A DNA stretch of 64,000 nucleotides, taken from assembly GCA_030063045.1 (NCBI GenBank), contig JAQSEB010000082.1, positions 1,736,001 through 1,800,000 on the forward strand, in the 5' to 3' direction. Below, one piece after another: positions 12,901-26,046 of this stretch; position 1 is the stretch's first letter; each line of letters starts with the position of its first letter. This DNA comes from Pratylenchus scribneri (taxonomy: Eukaryota > Nematoda > Chromadorea > Rhabditida > Pratylenchidae). Below the pieces are notes generated by a model that saw nothing but the letters and a program-made list of their open reading frames with translations, had not been told where the DNA came from and did not search any database. The position numbers and the translations under genes were made by a program.

Positions 12901-14949
12901 CAATTTTTAATATTTTATTTTTAATGAAATGGCTTCATTTCCACTCATATTCAATTTCAAATCCTCTCTCGATCCAAATATCCCACTCAATATTTTGTCC
13001 CAACTCCCAACATTTATGTTTTGGTCCACTTCATCTCCTCATTTTAAATGTCCACTCGATGGTTGGCTATTCTGCAGAATTCCAGCTGGGCCAATGACCG
13101 CTAACCTCTCTCTCCCTTTTTTGCACATTTTATTATTATTCATAGCCAATGAATGTGATGACCTCAATAAAATGGTGAATAAATTAATTCCAGAATTATT
13201 AGCCATCCATCCATATTTCCATTTTAATTAATTTATTCATTTTCCAATCAAAAATGAATTCATTTAATTGCATCCATATTTCCTATTTCCATCCAATTAA
13301 TTAATTAATTTAATTCTACTATCAAAAATGAACTCATTTTGAGGATTCCCTTCTCGATGACTTCATTCTTCCCATCCATTTTTTTCAATTCCCGTCCTCT
13401 CAATTCCCCTCACTTCAATTTCCCCAACATTATTCCCATGTGTCCAGCCAAGCGCATCCAATCCCACTGCCATCGCAACCAATTTGTCCCCCAAATCCCC
13501 TTCCTCCTTTATGTGCCATTTCGGCCTCCGCAATCCATCTAATTTTGTGCAAATTCCACTCTTTTCGGCTGGCGGCGCAGACGAATTGCTTTTTTACCCC
13601 AGCAAATCCTTACTTTGTGTCCTTGCCCCACAACAATGTCCGTCGGGGATTCCTTCTTCCCCATTTTATTCCACAAATTCGACCTCATCAGCAGATTGGA
13701 TTGGAGGCCGGCTGTCCCAAATTTGTCCCACATTTTAATTGTTGGCTGCCAACAAAAAGGCATAAAACACACAAGTGGATTGGCCTCATTGGATGAATTT
13801 TAGCAAGGACAAAAATGGACTTGGTTTTGACCATTTTCCCATCATATTTATTAAGGGCTTTTGTTTAGGTCAATCAAATTTTGAAAATAATTATCCTCAA
13901 ATTATTTTGAATGGCCGGAAAGTATATTTAAACATTTAATTTTCCCCCATTAATTTGATTGCTTTTGTTTGTAAATTTTGAAAAAATTATCTACGGAACT
14001 CTGAGTGGAAAATGGTCACACAGATGCCCGGTGCCCGCATTGTGCTCATTCGCAAAAATCCAATCAAAAATTGGGAAGGATGGAAAATAGGTGGATTGAA
14101 AGGGAAACCGGAAATATGCCTCCCCCAAAATATTCATCCATTTCCGCCCCTTTATCAAATGTCCATTCACGCACCAAAATTTCCCTACCCACGGGGATGT
14201 CCATCCGGGCAGCTGCTTTCTCCCTTTTCCTCTTCTGCTGAATGAATAAGCTTATTGATGCTTAAAATTGGATTTTGTGGAGGATTTTGCTACTTTTTCA
14301 TCGATTCTGCGTCAATTTTAAGCACCTTTTTACACCTATTTCTTAATCAATTTTAGGACCCACTTTTTCATTGATAAATCCCACAACATTTTACTATTAA
14401 AAAATAAAAAAAATCGCTTCCGTAACCATTCCATTTTTCCCAGTACTTATCGGTTAACCGGGTGCAAATTTTTTAGGTCTATTGGGGAAAAGCGGAAAAG
14501 TGAAAGTTACCCCTATTTGGGTCATCCGGTATGTAAGGTCAGACGTCAGAGTCAGTCAGGGATAGATTATCATCTCAAATATCCCTAACCCTAATCCTAA
14601 ACACCCTTATGGGGGAGCGGGGAGACCCATCAATACCAAAACCTTCTGTTCCCTTATAACCGAGAAGTACATTTTTCCCAATTTGATTTTAAAAACGATG
14701 TACAAAAATTTTTGAAATTTGAGAATTTAGCGACCTACTCAAATGCTTCCATTTCAATTCCATTGTTCATTTTGCAGCTGCATTGAATAGTTAGGGGAGT
14801 GGGTGTCTATTTTGCATTGTTGTCCTCTTCAAAATGCCCCCTTCAACCCCTCCATTCAATTCACAATTCAACCCTATTTTCATTCATTGCGCACCTTTTC
14901 AACCCAATATTCCTTTTCATTCTTGCTTGCAGGTTGCAGCGAAATGTGA

Positions 14950-14971
14950 CCCCCCCCCCCCCCCCCCCCCC
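14950..14971. repeat. Homopolymer run of 22 C
   Basis: An uninterrupted run of 22 cytosines in an otherwise AT-rich stretch. Comparable runs are at 6306-6318 (13 G), 24906-24921 (16 G), 33398-33408 (11 C) and 51017-51035 (19 C). Such tracts can form G-quadruplexes on the G strand. Confidence 0.95.
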
Positions 14972-16179
14972 TCAATTTTGGGTTAGAATTGGTTGCTTGA
15001 GGGAAAATTCACTCACAAAATGATCAAAAACGAAACCATCAAAAAATTATAATCAAAATTTAATTTTTAATAAATTCATAAATCATGATTATCCCTTTAT
15101 TTTCTCATTGGTCATTAGAAAATGCATCCAAAATTAACACAAATTCATTAAAAGGTAATGTGAAAAATGATGAATTCCCCGCAAAAATCCATCCATCCCG
15201 TCGTTCCATTCGTTCCTTCTAATCTAAACCGAACCATTTTCCCCAACCTAAATATTTCCATCCATCCATTTTCCACAATTCCATTCATCTTTTCCACATT
15301 TTTACCTAATTTTTTCATCACGAATCTTCGTTCAAAATCGGCCCCTTTTTCGACTTATTCACCTTCCACAGCTCTTATTCAATATTCATTAGATACTAAT
15401 ATTTTCGTCCATTTGCGGTAAGACCTAATTTTGGTTTTTGTACGGAGATAAAAATATTATCAATGGGAATTATTTTTTTTTTTAATATTTGGTCAAAATC
15501 ATAATTATTAATAAAATTGGGGAAAAAATTCAAATAACACACGAGCAAAGACACAATTTTCCTTTTATTATTTCACTCGATAATTACCTGTCGCCATCAA
15601 TTTTAATGAACTTTCCATTTTAATTTTCTTGTGCGCTTAAAGCAGGAAAATAATTAAAATATTGCGCCATACAATTCGCGCATTTCTCATTAGATTAAAA
15701 TAAAATGCGGGAAATTAATTTTGATTTTTTTAAGATCAAAAATGGAGATGGGCATTCTCGCATCCATCCAAATACATTTGTTACCGAAACAAATTCATCC
15801 AATCTCCACTTTTTCCAATGCCGCCCTTTCTCCCGAGCTCCCGACCCAATATAATCCCATCTTCTCAACCTTTTTTTTATAACCAATTTAGGTCATTCCC
15901 ATTCCCATATACCCTTTCCCCTCCCATTCACTGAATCGAAAAGAAGAATGGAAAGTGCGAAAATTTGGATGGCATATTTTATTCCACTTTCTTTCAATGC
16001 ATTTTCATTATTTAATTTCAATTTCTTCAATAATTTAGAAATATCAAAATGTTCTGACATTTTCGTAAATTTTTGGCCAACATTCTTCTCTAATTCCATA
16101 AATGGTTCCTCATCAAGCACAAAAAGCTGGGGGCAAAATTGGCCAAATTAAGCAGGAAAAAAGGCAAAAAAATGGAAAA

Positions 16180-19100
16180 ATGAGCAGTCGAGAAGGGAAT
16201 AGAGGAAATGGTGGGCCAAGAGGAGGGCATGTGGCCATTCAAATTAATGCAGGAAATGGAGGCGAAAGGGGTTAGTGGGAATTGGCAATAGCACAAAAAT
16301 AAAATTAAATTAATAATAGAATAAATATTGTTTTAATATCATTCGAGAAAAGAATTAAAAATATAATATTTATTTTTCCAATCAAAGTTGAATTAAAAAT
16401 TAATTTTTTAATAATTTAAGCCCAACGAAGGCCAAAAATGTTGATGTTGAGGAGGGAAAAGCCGAGGCAAGAAATTTGTGCTCCATTGAAATGGGCATGC
16501 TTCTTGATGAATTTTGTCATTTTTGTAAGTCAATTTTGAATAATTTTTATTATTCATCAATTTTAAATTTTTTGGGGGAACATCTGCTATGCCCCCAAAC
16601 CCTCTTTCCCCACTCACATTCTTTCATTTTTTTCTGCCCAATAAATCTTTCCCAAAATGCAATTGACCTTGAGAGGCAAAATGTGACCAAATAGGGGGAA
16701 GAACCCCTGCGGGCTTTTGGGGCGAGTCGATGGGGTTGATGGTCGTAAAATGGCACGCCAGTTTGAATTCATTTTATAGTCGTCCCCTTTCTTTTTGGTT
16801 TTGGATTGGATGGTCAATAATGGAAAAAAAACTTTGGAAAAAATGAAATAGATTATTTGGAAATAATTTTAAAAATATTAATACGGTATGGATTCGGAAT
16901 AGAAAATAAATGAATTTATTTTTTGATTTAACTGCAGGCAATTTTTGATTTACCGAAAAGAAAGAATATGAAAATATTAATAGATGTAAAATTTAAAACA
17001 GTCAAATTTCAATTTATTTCATCATATTTTTGGTAAAATCATTCCTAATAATATTTTTTAATATTAACAAAATATATTTTTTCTTTAATTTTATTTATTG
17101 AAGAGTAATTCATTTATGCAAATTATTTTATTTTATTTTCTTTTATTTGTAAGATAAATCTGATCAGAAGGGAAAAAATCATTGCAATTATTCCCTTATG
17201 TTTTTTTATTTTTGTAATTTTAAATTATAATCCCTTCTATTTAAATTTAAATATTTAGTTGGCCTCTGTGGGTTGCCTTGCATTGGGGCTTTATCTTTTT
17301 GTGAATGATCCTCGGCCCGTGGCAGAATTGGCCGATTTTTTCTTGAATCCGGCCGTTTTACTTGCCTCTGTTGGCCTCATTTCCGGTGTTGTTTGTCTTT
17401 TTGGACTGTTTGGAGCCCTTCGGGACAATATTTTCCTACTTAAATTAGTAAATTATTTAAATTTATAATTAATTTATTAATTAATTTAATTATTTATTCC
17501 CAGTTTGCCCTTTGCGTTTTCCTTGCCTATTTGATTTTGGTCGTTTGTACATGTTTACTCTTTTTATTGGTGAGAATAATTCAAATTAAATTCACATATT
17601 TCATTCCGCAGTTTTATTCGGATGCCACCGGCGATTCAAAGGGAATTTCGGCCCAATCCCTTCTTTTGTATTCAATTGGCCGCTATCATGCCAACAAAAA
17701 TGTGGCAGATTTCATTGATTATCTCCAAGAACAATTGGAATGTTGTGGCAGCACCACATTTCGCGATTGGCATTATAGTGAACAATTTAATTGCAATTCA
17801 ACAAATCCTTATCCAGAAAGGTGCCAATTTATTATTCGATTTAATTTTTTTGTAAAAATACATTAAGTTTTCTCTAAAATTTTAGTCTATGTCTTCTGGA
17901 AATATTATATTTAAGTTTTCCGGAAAGATTTTAATTAACTTTTCCGGAAAGATTTTAATTAACTTTTCCGGAAAGATTTTAATTAATGTTTCCGGAAAGA
18001 TTTTAATTCGATTTTCTGGAAAGATTTTAATTCACTTTTCCGGAAAGATTTTAATTCAGTTTTCCGGAAAGATTTTAATTAAGTTTTCCGGAAGATTTTA
18101 ATTAAGTTTTCCGGAAAGATTTTAATTCCCTTTTCCGGAAAGATTTTAATTTAGTTTTCCGGAAAGATTTTAATTCCCTTTTCCGGAAAGATTTTAATTT
18201 AGTTTTCCGGAAAGATTTTAATTCACTTTTCCGGAAAATTTTAAAATTTATATTATTCCACAGATGTGGTGTACCATTTTCTTGTTGTCGCCGAACTGTG
18301 GCAGGATCAGCTGGCGGCGGGCAAAATAATCCATTGACTCCCGCAATTCGTTCCATCAAATGTTGGCAAAATGCACAAAATAAACGGGAACAGGAATTGG
18401 ATTCCGTAACAATGAATATTTATTACATAATTATTTATCATTTTTTGTAGGAAATCTACGTTGCCGGTTGCCTTCAACCACTCCGCTCCCTTTTCGATGC
18501 CCATGCCGTTCACATTGGCATTGCGGTGGTCAGTGTAATATTGCCAGTGGTTAGTGAAAATAAAAATAAATTTAACAATTATATTTTAGTGTCTTGGTGT
18601 GTGCCTATCCCAATGTTTGGCTCGTCAAATTGATTATCAACATTTTTTGTTGCGACGAGAACAACGGAGAATTGAGCGGAGGGAAAGGAGAGAACGACGC
18701 TATAAAGAACACCAATCTGAACTAAAAGTACAGAATTCACATTTTAATCATTTATTATTTCTGAATTTAGGGAGTCCAACGCAAAAAGAATTCAATTTCA
18801 TCTCAATCTGAATTGATGGAACGCGGCGAAATGCCCCAACCACCTATTCATGGCCAAAGGGCACCCAACAAAAAACCTTCTCCACCAAAAATTCCACCTC
18901 CACCAACTCCAAGGCAATTATTACTGAATAAATTTATTTAATTTGTAAATATTTTAAGAAATGAGGCTGAAGCATCGGCAATGGCAGCTGCCATAAAAGC
19001 AAGCAAATTGGAATGGGAGGTCATTTTCGGATTAAAAATAGAATAATTAAATAATTAAATTAATTAAAGAAAGAACAACGAAGACGGCAACAAATTCGCG

Positions 19101-19432
19101 CGGCCAGCTTTTCACCTTTGAGGAATGTTGCCTTAAGAAAGGATGTGGCCAAAAATGAAAATAAACGAAAATCAATGACATTGGAAATTGGGGAAGAGGA
19201 CAAAATTGATAAAAAGAAAAAGCAAGGAGGAAAAGGGGAAAAGCGAAAATCGGCGATGATCGTGATGGAAGAATCGCCGCCAAAAATGACAAAACAACAA
19301 AAAAGAAGAAGCCAATTATTGTTAAATGCTGGGCCATCCAAAAATTTAGAAGGACAAAAAAATATTGGCGCAAGAGCTGAGCCCTCTGCCCCACCCATTT
19401 TCCTCACTTTGCAACAACATCATTTCAGTTAA
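16180..19432 (+). CDS. TspanC8-type tetraspanin with long charged C-terminal tail, about 534 aa
   Basis: Eleven exons join in phase: 16180-16270, 16421-16524, 17259-17447, 17504-17569, 17612-17820, 18264-18405, 18451-18549, 18590-18727, 18771-18913, 18959-19019 and 19070-19432. TM1 spans the exon 2/3 junction, TM2 and TM3 lie in exons 3-4, and TM4 ends at CLGVCLSQCLARQ. The large extracellular loop has the CCG motif (LECCGSTTFRDW), then FNC, ERCGVPFSCC, IKCW and VAGC, giving eight cysteines. That and CGVPFSCC define the TspanC8 group, whose members bind ADAM10 and control its trafficking; in C. elegans this includes TSP-12 and TSP-14. The glycine-rich N-terminus (SSREGNRGNGG) and an Arg/Lys/Pro-rich cytoplasmic tail of over 200 residues are unusual for a tetraspanin. 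The intron after 18913 appears to use a GC donor (CCAAG|GCAATT). The intron at 17821-18263 is largely minisatellite. Confidence 0.88.
17886..18243. repeat. 24-bp intronic minisatellite, about 14-15 copies
   Basis: The unit TTTTCCGGAAAGATTTTAATTAAG is repeated head to tail with small changes, mostly in the last four bases (TAAC, TTCAG, TCCC, TTTAG). It fills the tetraspanin intron between the exons encoding the two halves of the ERCGVPFSCC motif. Each unit holds a palindromic TTTCCGGAAA, and many units end in TTAAG, TTCAG or TTTAG, which resemble 3' splice sites. Confidence 0.95.
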
Positions 19433-20119
19433 ATAATTTTCGAAATGTCCGATTCCATTTTTTGTCCAAAATTCATCATTTTATTATTTTTTATTTTAAT
19501 AATTTGCCATTCCTCATTTTCATTTGTTTTTCAATTGATTCTACTTTCAAATTTTACTGCCACCCTCCTTTTTAATTACATTGCAATTTTTTATTTTGTA
19601 CATTCTCGGGTTCAATTTCCCATTATTTTCTCATTAATTTTTTGTGTCATTTTTATTCTTTTTTTTAAATATTTAAATATCGTACTGGAAAGGCTGTGGA
19701 ATAAAATATTGCTAAATTTTTGTAATTTCCTAATTCAATTCAATTTTTCGGCAAAAAGGAAAATACTATTTATTTTGTCAAAAAAATGCTGAAAATGTAA
19801 AAATTTCCTGCCGGTAAATATTTTTTTGCTATATAAATTAATCAAATTATTTTTCTTTATAATTCATTTCCTACCTAGCCCTAACTCTAAACCGAACTTG
19901 GCCCTAAAACTTCTAATTTCTAAAATCCTAACATCAAATTATGGCCAAGCTATAAAAACATTTTTGTCATGAAAATTTTTTCGACACAATTAAAAAATAT
20001 ACATTTATTCATTTTTATTAATTCAAATTTGTTTGGTCACATGAGATCAATGAAGAAAAAAAAATTAGTCAGGAGCCCGGATTTTCATTTATTTACATTT
20101 TCTGATCATCTCGCCTTTT
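19433..20119. other. Tetraspanin 3' region and convergent intergenic sequence
   Basis: An open frame at 19445-19792 would encode 115 very hydrophobic residues, but it is T-rich low-complexity sequence and more likely 3'-UTR. The dispersed CCTA-rich repeat (CCTACCTAGCCCTAACTC to TATGGCCAAGCTATAAAA) occupies 19860-19960. No other gene is supported. Confidence 0.4.
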
Positions 20120-20415
20120 TCAAAAATCCATTTTGCAATATTCTTCCAATTCAATTTGTTGATAAATGAAAATGCCGGCCAGCGAAAAGCAATAAACGAC
20201 CGCAGTGGCCAATGAAATCTTAAAAAAATTAAAAATGAATTTAATATTTATAGGCCAAAATTTACCAATTGTTCTCGTCCTTTTTCCACCACTGATGAAT
20301 GAAATGCCAATGAAAATGGTAAATCATAATTGTTGATTGAGGGCATTGAGGCAATATATCGACGCTGTTTATTATTGGATGGTCGACGGTGAATTCGACG
20401 GACAAAATGTTGCAT
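20120..20415 (-). CDS. Small single-pass membrane protein, 82 aa
   Basis: Two exons (20415-20266 and 20218-20120) join in phase 0 through a short AT-rich intron with good GT-AG sites. The N-terminal half is basic (HFVRRIHRRPSNNKQRR), which would suit a mitochondrial targeting or matrix-facing segment. It is followed by SLATAVVYCFSLAGIFIYQ, a transmembrane helix, and a short acidic C-terminus ending EEYCKMDF. I do not recognise the family. The size and layout resemble small inner-membrane assembly factors, but that is only an analogy. It is convergent with the tetraspanin gene. Confidence 0.6.
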
Positions 20416-23400
20416 TTTTTATTGTGAATTATTTATTCTAAAATAGGAAAAAATAATATAGGATTATTATTGTATTTTGATCTCATTAACTTTTGATTGA
20501 TATCAGCTGATCTTTAATATTATCTTATAAGATTAAAGAACAGGAAAATGGCAGAAAAACAAATTTCAATATCAATTTTATCAAAGTCAGAATATTTCAT
20601 AGAAATATGGCAGATCTATTTGTGGTCAAAAATGATGACTATGAAAAAATAATGATTACCACAGAACCGATCCTTATTTTATTAGAATAAATAAAAAATT
20701 TAATAATTTATTTTTAGGACTTAATTTAAACAAGAAAAAATACCATATTTCTCTTTCCCATTTTAGCCTAAAAGGCAAGTAAGATTTTTCCAATTCATTA
20801 AAAAGAAAAGAAGTACCAAATACCATAGTCCTCTTTTCTTCCCATATAGAGCTCTAGGGATTTTCAATTCATTTTAATATTATTTATTTTAGATAGACAG
20901 AAATAAATAATTAAAAGTGAAATTTTTTTAGCTATTCATTAAAATATCATTAAAAATAAAATGATCGGTACATTTTTGAATAATGCTTTATAAACATATT
21001 TTTTTATGGCTTTTTGGTGATCCAATAAAAAATGAAAATGAATGTGAATTAATGGTAAAAAATGAGTGGAAATAAAACACAATAATATGGGTTTGTTTTT
21101 GCCAAATATTTTTGGGGTAAAAAGGGAAATAAGACTTTGAATGAAGCGACAGAAAAAAAAAGATAAATATGGTTTATTTACTTTTATTTATTATTCGAGA
21201 GAGGGTGAATGGAGGGAAAGGATTAAAAAGCGGGCGAAAATGATAAAAATAAAAATGAATGGAATATTTTAGGCAAATATAAAATGATTGCATGATATTT
21301 TTTCTTATTTTTAGAATTCTAGTAAGAATTTAAGAATTTTGCACTTTTATAAGGTAAGGATTTTACCAATTTTTGAATTGAAATTTGAAATCATTTTGGA
21401 AATTGGAAAATAAATTAGGAATAATTTTTGATTTCCTATTTTATTATTTGGGGTATTCCCCAATTGAATGGCATGACTGAGTGTCAAATTATTGTTATTT
21501 TAAGTTTGAATGAATGATTGATAAGAAATGTGCATTGAATGAATTGAAAGGACAATAAAAAATGAATCAATAATAAAAAATATGAATGAATCGAAAATAT
21601 TTATTTTGGCCAATTTTTTATTGTCATTTTATGGAACATTCCCAGCCGAGAAGATCTATGAATTCAAATTAATTGCCGATATTTCCAACAAAATTCTGTC
21701 CATAATTTCTTTCCGGGCTCAAAGTATTTTTAAGTATGAATCTAAAATCCCTAGAAAAAGTTTTAATTTTTAGGCCAAAATAATAATTAAGGTATATAGA
21801 ATATAATTTCGGAAGCAGATAGATTAAATTAAAAAGTGGCCAAAAATTTATCAGCCATTTTGGTGGGTTAGTTAAATAAAGAATTCCAACAATTTCCTAA
21901 TCCTTTAAACCACCCATCACATGCTAACTTGATATTAGTCATCTTCGCATGTGGCTTCTTAATAGCTAATAATTTTATTTACTAGCTGAATAAATATGAC
22001 GACAATGATTTTGGATACTTATTGATAGAAATAAATTGAATGGAATTTAATTAAATTTAAAAGGAACTAATTTAATGTTTAAAAATGAACTTTTAGCGAG
22101 TCATTTTTATTACTTTTTGAGCGAGTCAAATCACTAAAAAGATCCCCCCCCATTTTTGGCTATTAAATTGAATTAATGTCTGTCTGCCTTTATCTTTTTT
22201 TAATTGTGGATAAGTGCAATAAAACACCAAACACTTAAAACAAATTGCCGACAAAAAAGAAGATTGGATTGAACGCCATGAAAGGGCAAAAATAAAAGTG
22301 CAAGACAATTTAAGGCCATAAAATGAATAGAAATTGTCTACATATTTTCATTTTTGATATCAAAAATATGTGGGAAATTATTAAAGGGGTAGAAAAACAT
22401 TTTATAGATTAATTATTAAATTTGTAATTTTAATAAACGACTACACTATTGAAAAATGATTTTTGTAAAAAAATATATTAAATAATGGATGAATCGAATG
22501 TGAATTTGTGATTCGCAATATTGATTGAACTTTTTCCCATTTTATATTTGCGGATTTGGATGAAAAGTTTGTGAAAATGGCGGGGCTGCATATGAATAGA
22601 TTTTAATGAAAATAATAGGATTGGAAATGAAAAAGAATAAATTTTCTGTTAAATTTGAATTGATGGTTTCCAAATTGCATTAGTAAAATTAAGGTTTTTT
22701 GAGCAAATTTTGAGTGTTCAATTTTCAATTCCCCCAAGGTCATTCATTTTTTATTGATTGCCTCTGGAAAATAAAATTCGTGGTCGTTTAATGCACTAAA
22801 TTTTCCTTATTTGGAAGAATCAAAGTTCAAAAAGACAAAAAATCGGTATTAATTTTTAATAAAATTCTATTAGAAGATAAAAAAAAAAGAAAATGATCAT
22901 GAATTACGATTTATGATAACATATTTGAATGGAGTTATATTGTATGGATGATCAAGATGTTCTATTAAAATTACCGAAAATTATAATAAATGGAGTAAAA
23001 ATGGATATTGATATAAAAAATGAAAATGCGCAATTAATTAATTTGTCTGATTAATTTAATTATTTTTGAGTATTTTTAGTAAATATGGAAAAATTTCAAG
23101 GCCATGGTTTGTTTTTGGCCTCCCAATCTCCGATAAATTCTTTGGAAATTAATTAATTTCCGTCATTTTTGGTGGCAAATTTAAATTAATTAAATTTTTT
23201 GAGTATTTCCTGCCGATATAAAGGGAAGATTTTCATGAACATTTATTAATTGTTTTTTGGCCTTGCCAATTGTTGATAATATTTTCGCGAAATAATTAAT
23301 TTGCACATTTTTTGGTAGGATATTCATCAATTAAATTAAATTTCTGATAATATTTTTAGTCAATTTTAAGGGAAAAATTTCAAGGCTATTTTTGGTTTGT

Positions 23401-26046
23401 TTTTAGGCCTTGGGCAATTATCTTCTTAAATTAATTAATTCCGTATTTTTTGGTCGGATATTCATTAAAATTTAATAGTAGTAAATAATCTTTGCAAATT
23501 GTTTTGTTTACCATTAAAAATCATGGAATGCTAATCAATTTTTTGGAGAGAAAAGGAAGGAGAATGCTGCGCAATGAAGAAAATAAATCAAAAAAGAAAG
23601 AGTACCGAAACTGGATTTGAAAACGCGCAGGAATGGGGAATGCATCGTTAATTTTTGGAGAGAAATGCTGGAAAAATGATTGAATAGTTTTCTGCAGAAA
23701 TTGGGATATTTATGGAAAATGAAGGTTTAGTGTCAATAAATTTCATATTTTCCTTTGTTTAATGCGGAAATTTTGATGAGAATTATAAACAGAAAATATT
23801 ATTTATTAAAAAATCACATTTCTGAATGCTTCAAACTTTCTAGACCACATATTAAATTAAAGCATAAAGTACTCTAGGACATTTCTAGGAATATTTGTCC
23901 CTTAAGATGTTTATGCTTTGTAAATTTATATAAATGAATTCATTGAAGTGGTTTAGATCATCGCTTTTTGTGACGTAAATTTGTGAGAATTTCCCTTGGA
24001 ATCAGATAGAAAACAAAACAAGTATTCGTCAAAAACAATTCCCAAGCCAAAATGAATGATTCAATTGTTTTTTTTTCTTTTTAGAGACATAATAATTAAA
24101 CTACAATAATTCCCATCAATTCAATCTTTAATTCCAATTAATAAATTTATTGTTTTCATTTTCATAAAGATTTGTGTGGTTTTCTCATCAATTGGCCAAA
24201 TCATAGTTCAGTCTGTCCATTGTCAATTTATTCAATAAGAAAATGGTGACGGATGACGCAAATTGGCCAGTCAGTCATCAAATCCGATGTTATCTGATAT
24301 GAAATGATCATTTTCCCCTATTTTGATCGTTGATTGGTGAAAGACGTTGGATTAAAATTTAAAAAAAATTAAACATTAATTATTAAAAATTATTTTTCAT
24401 TTTAAAATACAAATTATATTAAAATAAAGGAAACATCCATTAATTCATCTGTCTCTGTTCAATTAAATTACGTCAAAGTCGGCAATCGGCATTAATTGTT
24501 TAATAGGTTTGATGACGAATTAAAATCGACATAAAAATAAGTACTTGCCATTCATTAAATGAAAAAGAAAAACAATAAAATTGGTAATTGGCGTCCTCTT
24601 TGTTTTCCATGAGTTTCATTCTTTAAATTTCTTCAATTTCACCCAGCTGTTCTCCTCCATATTTTGGCAATTGGCAATTATTTCTAATTGGAATTGAATC
24701 ATTTGAATTGGAGCGACGAATTTATTAGAACTAAAATGAATGGGAATTGAGGGTGTTATGTTGAAAATTCAATCAATTGGCACAAAAATAATAGTGAAAA
24801 ATATTTAAAGGAGGGACAAAATGATGGATTAGGTGTTTGGATGGATGGGGTTTGGGCCAATTGCAATGGAACAATTCGATAATCATCATGAATTGGATGG
24901 AAATTGGGGGGGGGGGGGGGGTTAGGTAAATGATGGGATTTGGGGACAGCTGTCAATATGCCATGAAGCGATTTGCTTTTCCTTCATTTCAGTCACTTTT
25001 GGTTTGATTCAAGGCAAAAAGAGGATTGTCTCTTTGGTTTTTAAGGCCAAAAAATGATAAAGCGGATGAAATCCAAGAGGAGGAAGTGAAATCCTTACAA
25101 ATCCCCTTCAACTAAACTCAAATTTCATTCACAGACGCATAAAACAACCAATTTTATAAAATATAATGCTCCTCGTTTTTACAATTATTTTTTACAAATT
25201 TAAAAATATAATTTTTATTCCAATTGTATTATTCATCCATCCCACCATTTTACCCACAAAATGTAGGCGGTATGGCCGGAAAAGCGGCCTCATCAGTCAG
25301 ATTTGTTTTGACATTCTTTTACATTCCGATATTTCCTCAAATAGTTCATCAAAAGGCGAATCTACTTTTATCTCTCATTCATCTTTGCCCCATTAAATTT
25401 TTCAAGCAATTCCAGCTGTGCTATCGCAGATTACATAAAAAATATTTTATTTTTAATTAGAGGTCGCAAATTTTACTCATTTTTTCTAGAATTTTAAAAT
25501 AAAAAAATACCATACATAAAAATTCACACTGTATTTATTGTAAGGGAAAGGAGAATAGGCCTATCGGCTATCCTCAGAATCAGATATGGATATGGGCAAC
25601 TAGAGAAATGAGGGAAATGATAAGACAATATGTTATAGTTGATTGGTCATTTCCATTTAAACTTATGACCTATTTTTATTGGCCTGTATGGTTCTCATAC
25701 AAAATTTTAAGAAAGATTCCTTAATTCTATATAAGTGCCTTTGGCGCAAAATTTATTTTATAACAAATGCCATTTCAATGTGAAGAAAGCATTTCAACGG
25801 TGCTCACATTCAATGACAAATTGTTTTTGATTTTTTTCTTTTAATAATTAAATGACCAATTAATATTCAAAAATATTTAAAAATAACTATTTTGTATTTT
25901 TATCATCAAATCGGAATTTAATTGCAAAAAATTTTGATCCATAATTTTTGCTCATCCAATTCTAGACAAAAAATAAGGTGAAAAAATTTGTCCTTGAATA
26001 AATGATCAAGAAAAAACGAGAAGATTGGGCAAATTTGAATGAATGA
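20416..26046. other. Gene-poor region of about 5.6 kb
   Basis: AT-rich sequence without a supportable gene. Notable content: a run of 16 G at 24906, and a degenerate repeat around 23070-23480 in which AAAAATTTCAAGGC, GGTTTGTTTTTAGGCC and AATTAATTAATTTCCGT recur about every 150 or 300 bp. The region probably includes the promoter of the downstream MIF4G gene. Short open frames such as 22126-22308 (-) and 25166-25460 (+) show no domain signal. Confidence 0.4.

Larger units (their letters stand above)
5307..16179. other. Gene-poor region of about 10.9 kb
   Basis: No multi-exon gene could be assembled. The many 60-118 codon open frames here lack domain signal and conserved splice partners. Features present are AATG/TGAA tetranucleotide runs (6541, 7377, 9290, 11757), homopolymer runs (G13 at 6306, C22 at 14950), three degenerate repeats at 8.04-8.62 kb, an inverted-repeat element at 9836, and a CCCTAACCCTAATCC stretch at 14593. 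From about 12 to 15.9 kb the plus strand is pyrimidine-rich with many CCATCC/CATTCC motifs. A short minus-strand frame at 15893-16120 (76 codons, with LEKNVGQKF) could be an exon fragment but has no partner. Part of this region may be the tetraspanin promoter. Confidence 0.45.

Noticed and set aside
12929..14245. Cluster of overlapping plus-strand open frames of 60-118 codons
   Set aside because: Pyrimidine-rich sequence gives few stops in all three frames. Translations are Pro/Ser/Phe/His mixtures without motifs.
15695..16120. Two adjacent minus-strand frames possibly forming a gene upstream of the tetraspanin
   Set aside because: The 76-codon frame looks mildly coding, but no phase-consistent joining or start exon was found and it overlaps the likely tetraspanin promoter. 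Mentioned only in the gene-poor entry.
19445..19792. 115-codon hydrophobic open frame after the tetraspanin
   Set aside because: Long T-runs encode Phe/Ile/Leu by composition, and it follows directly on the tetraspanin stop, so 3'-UTR is more likely.
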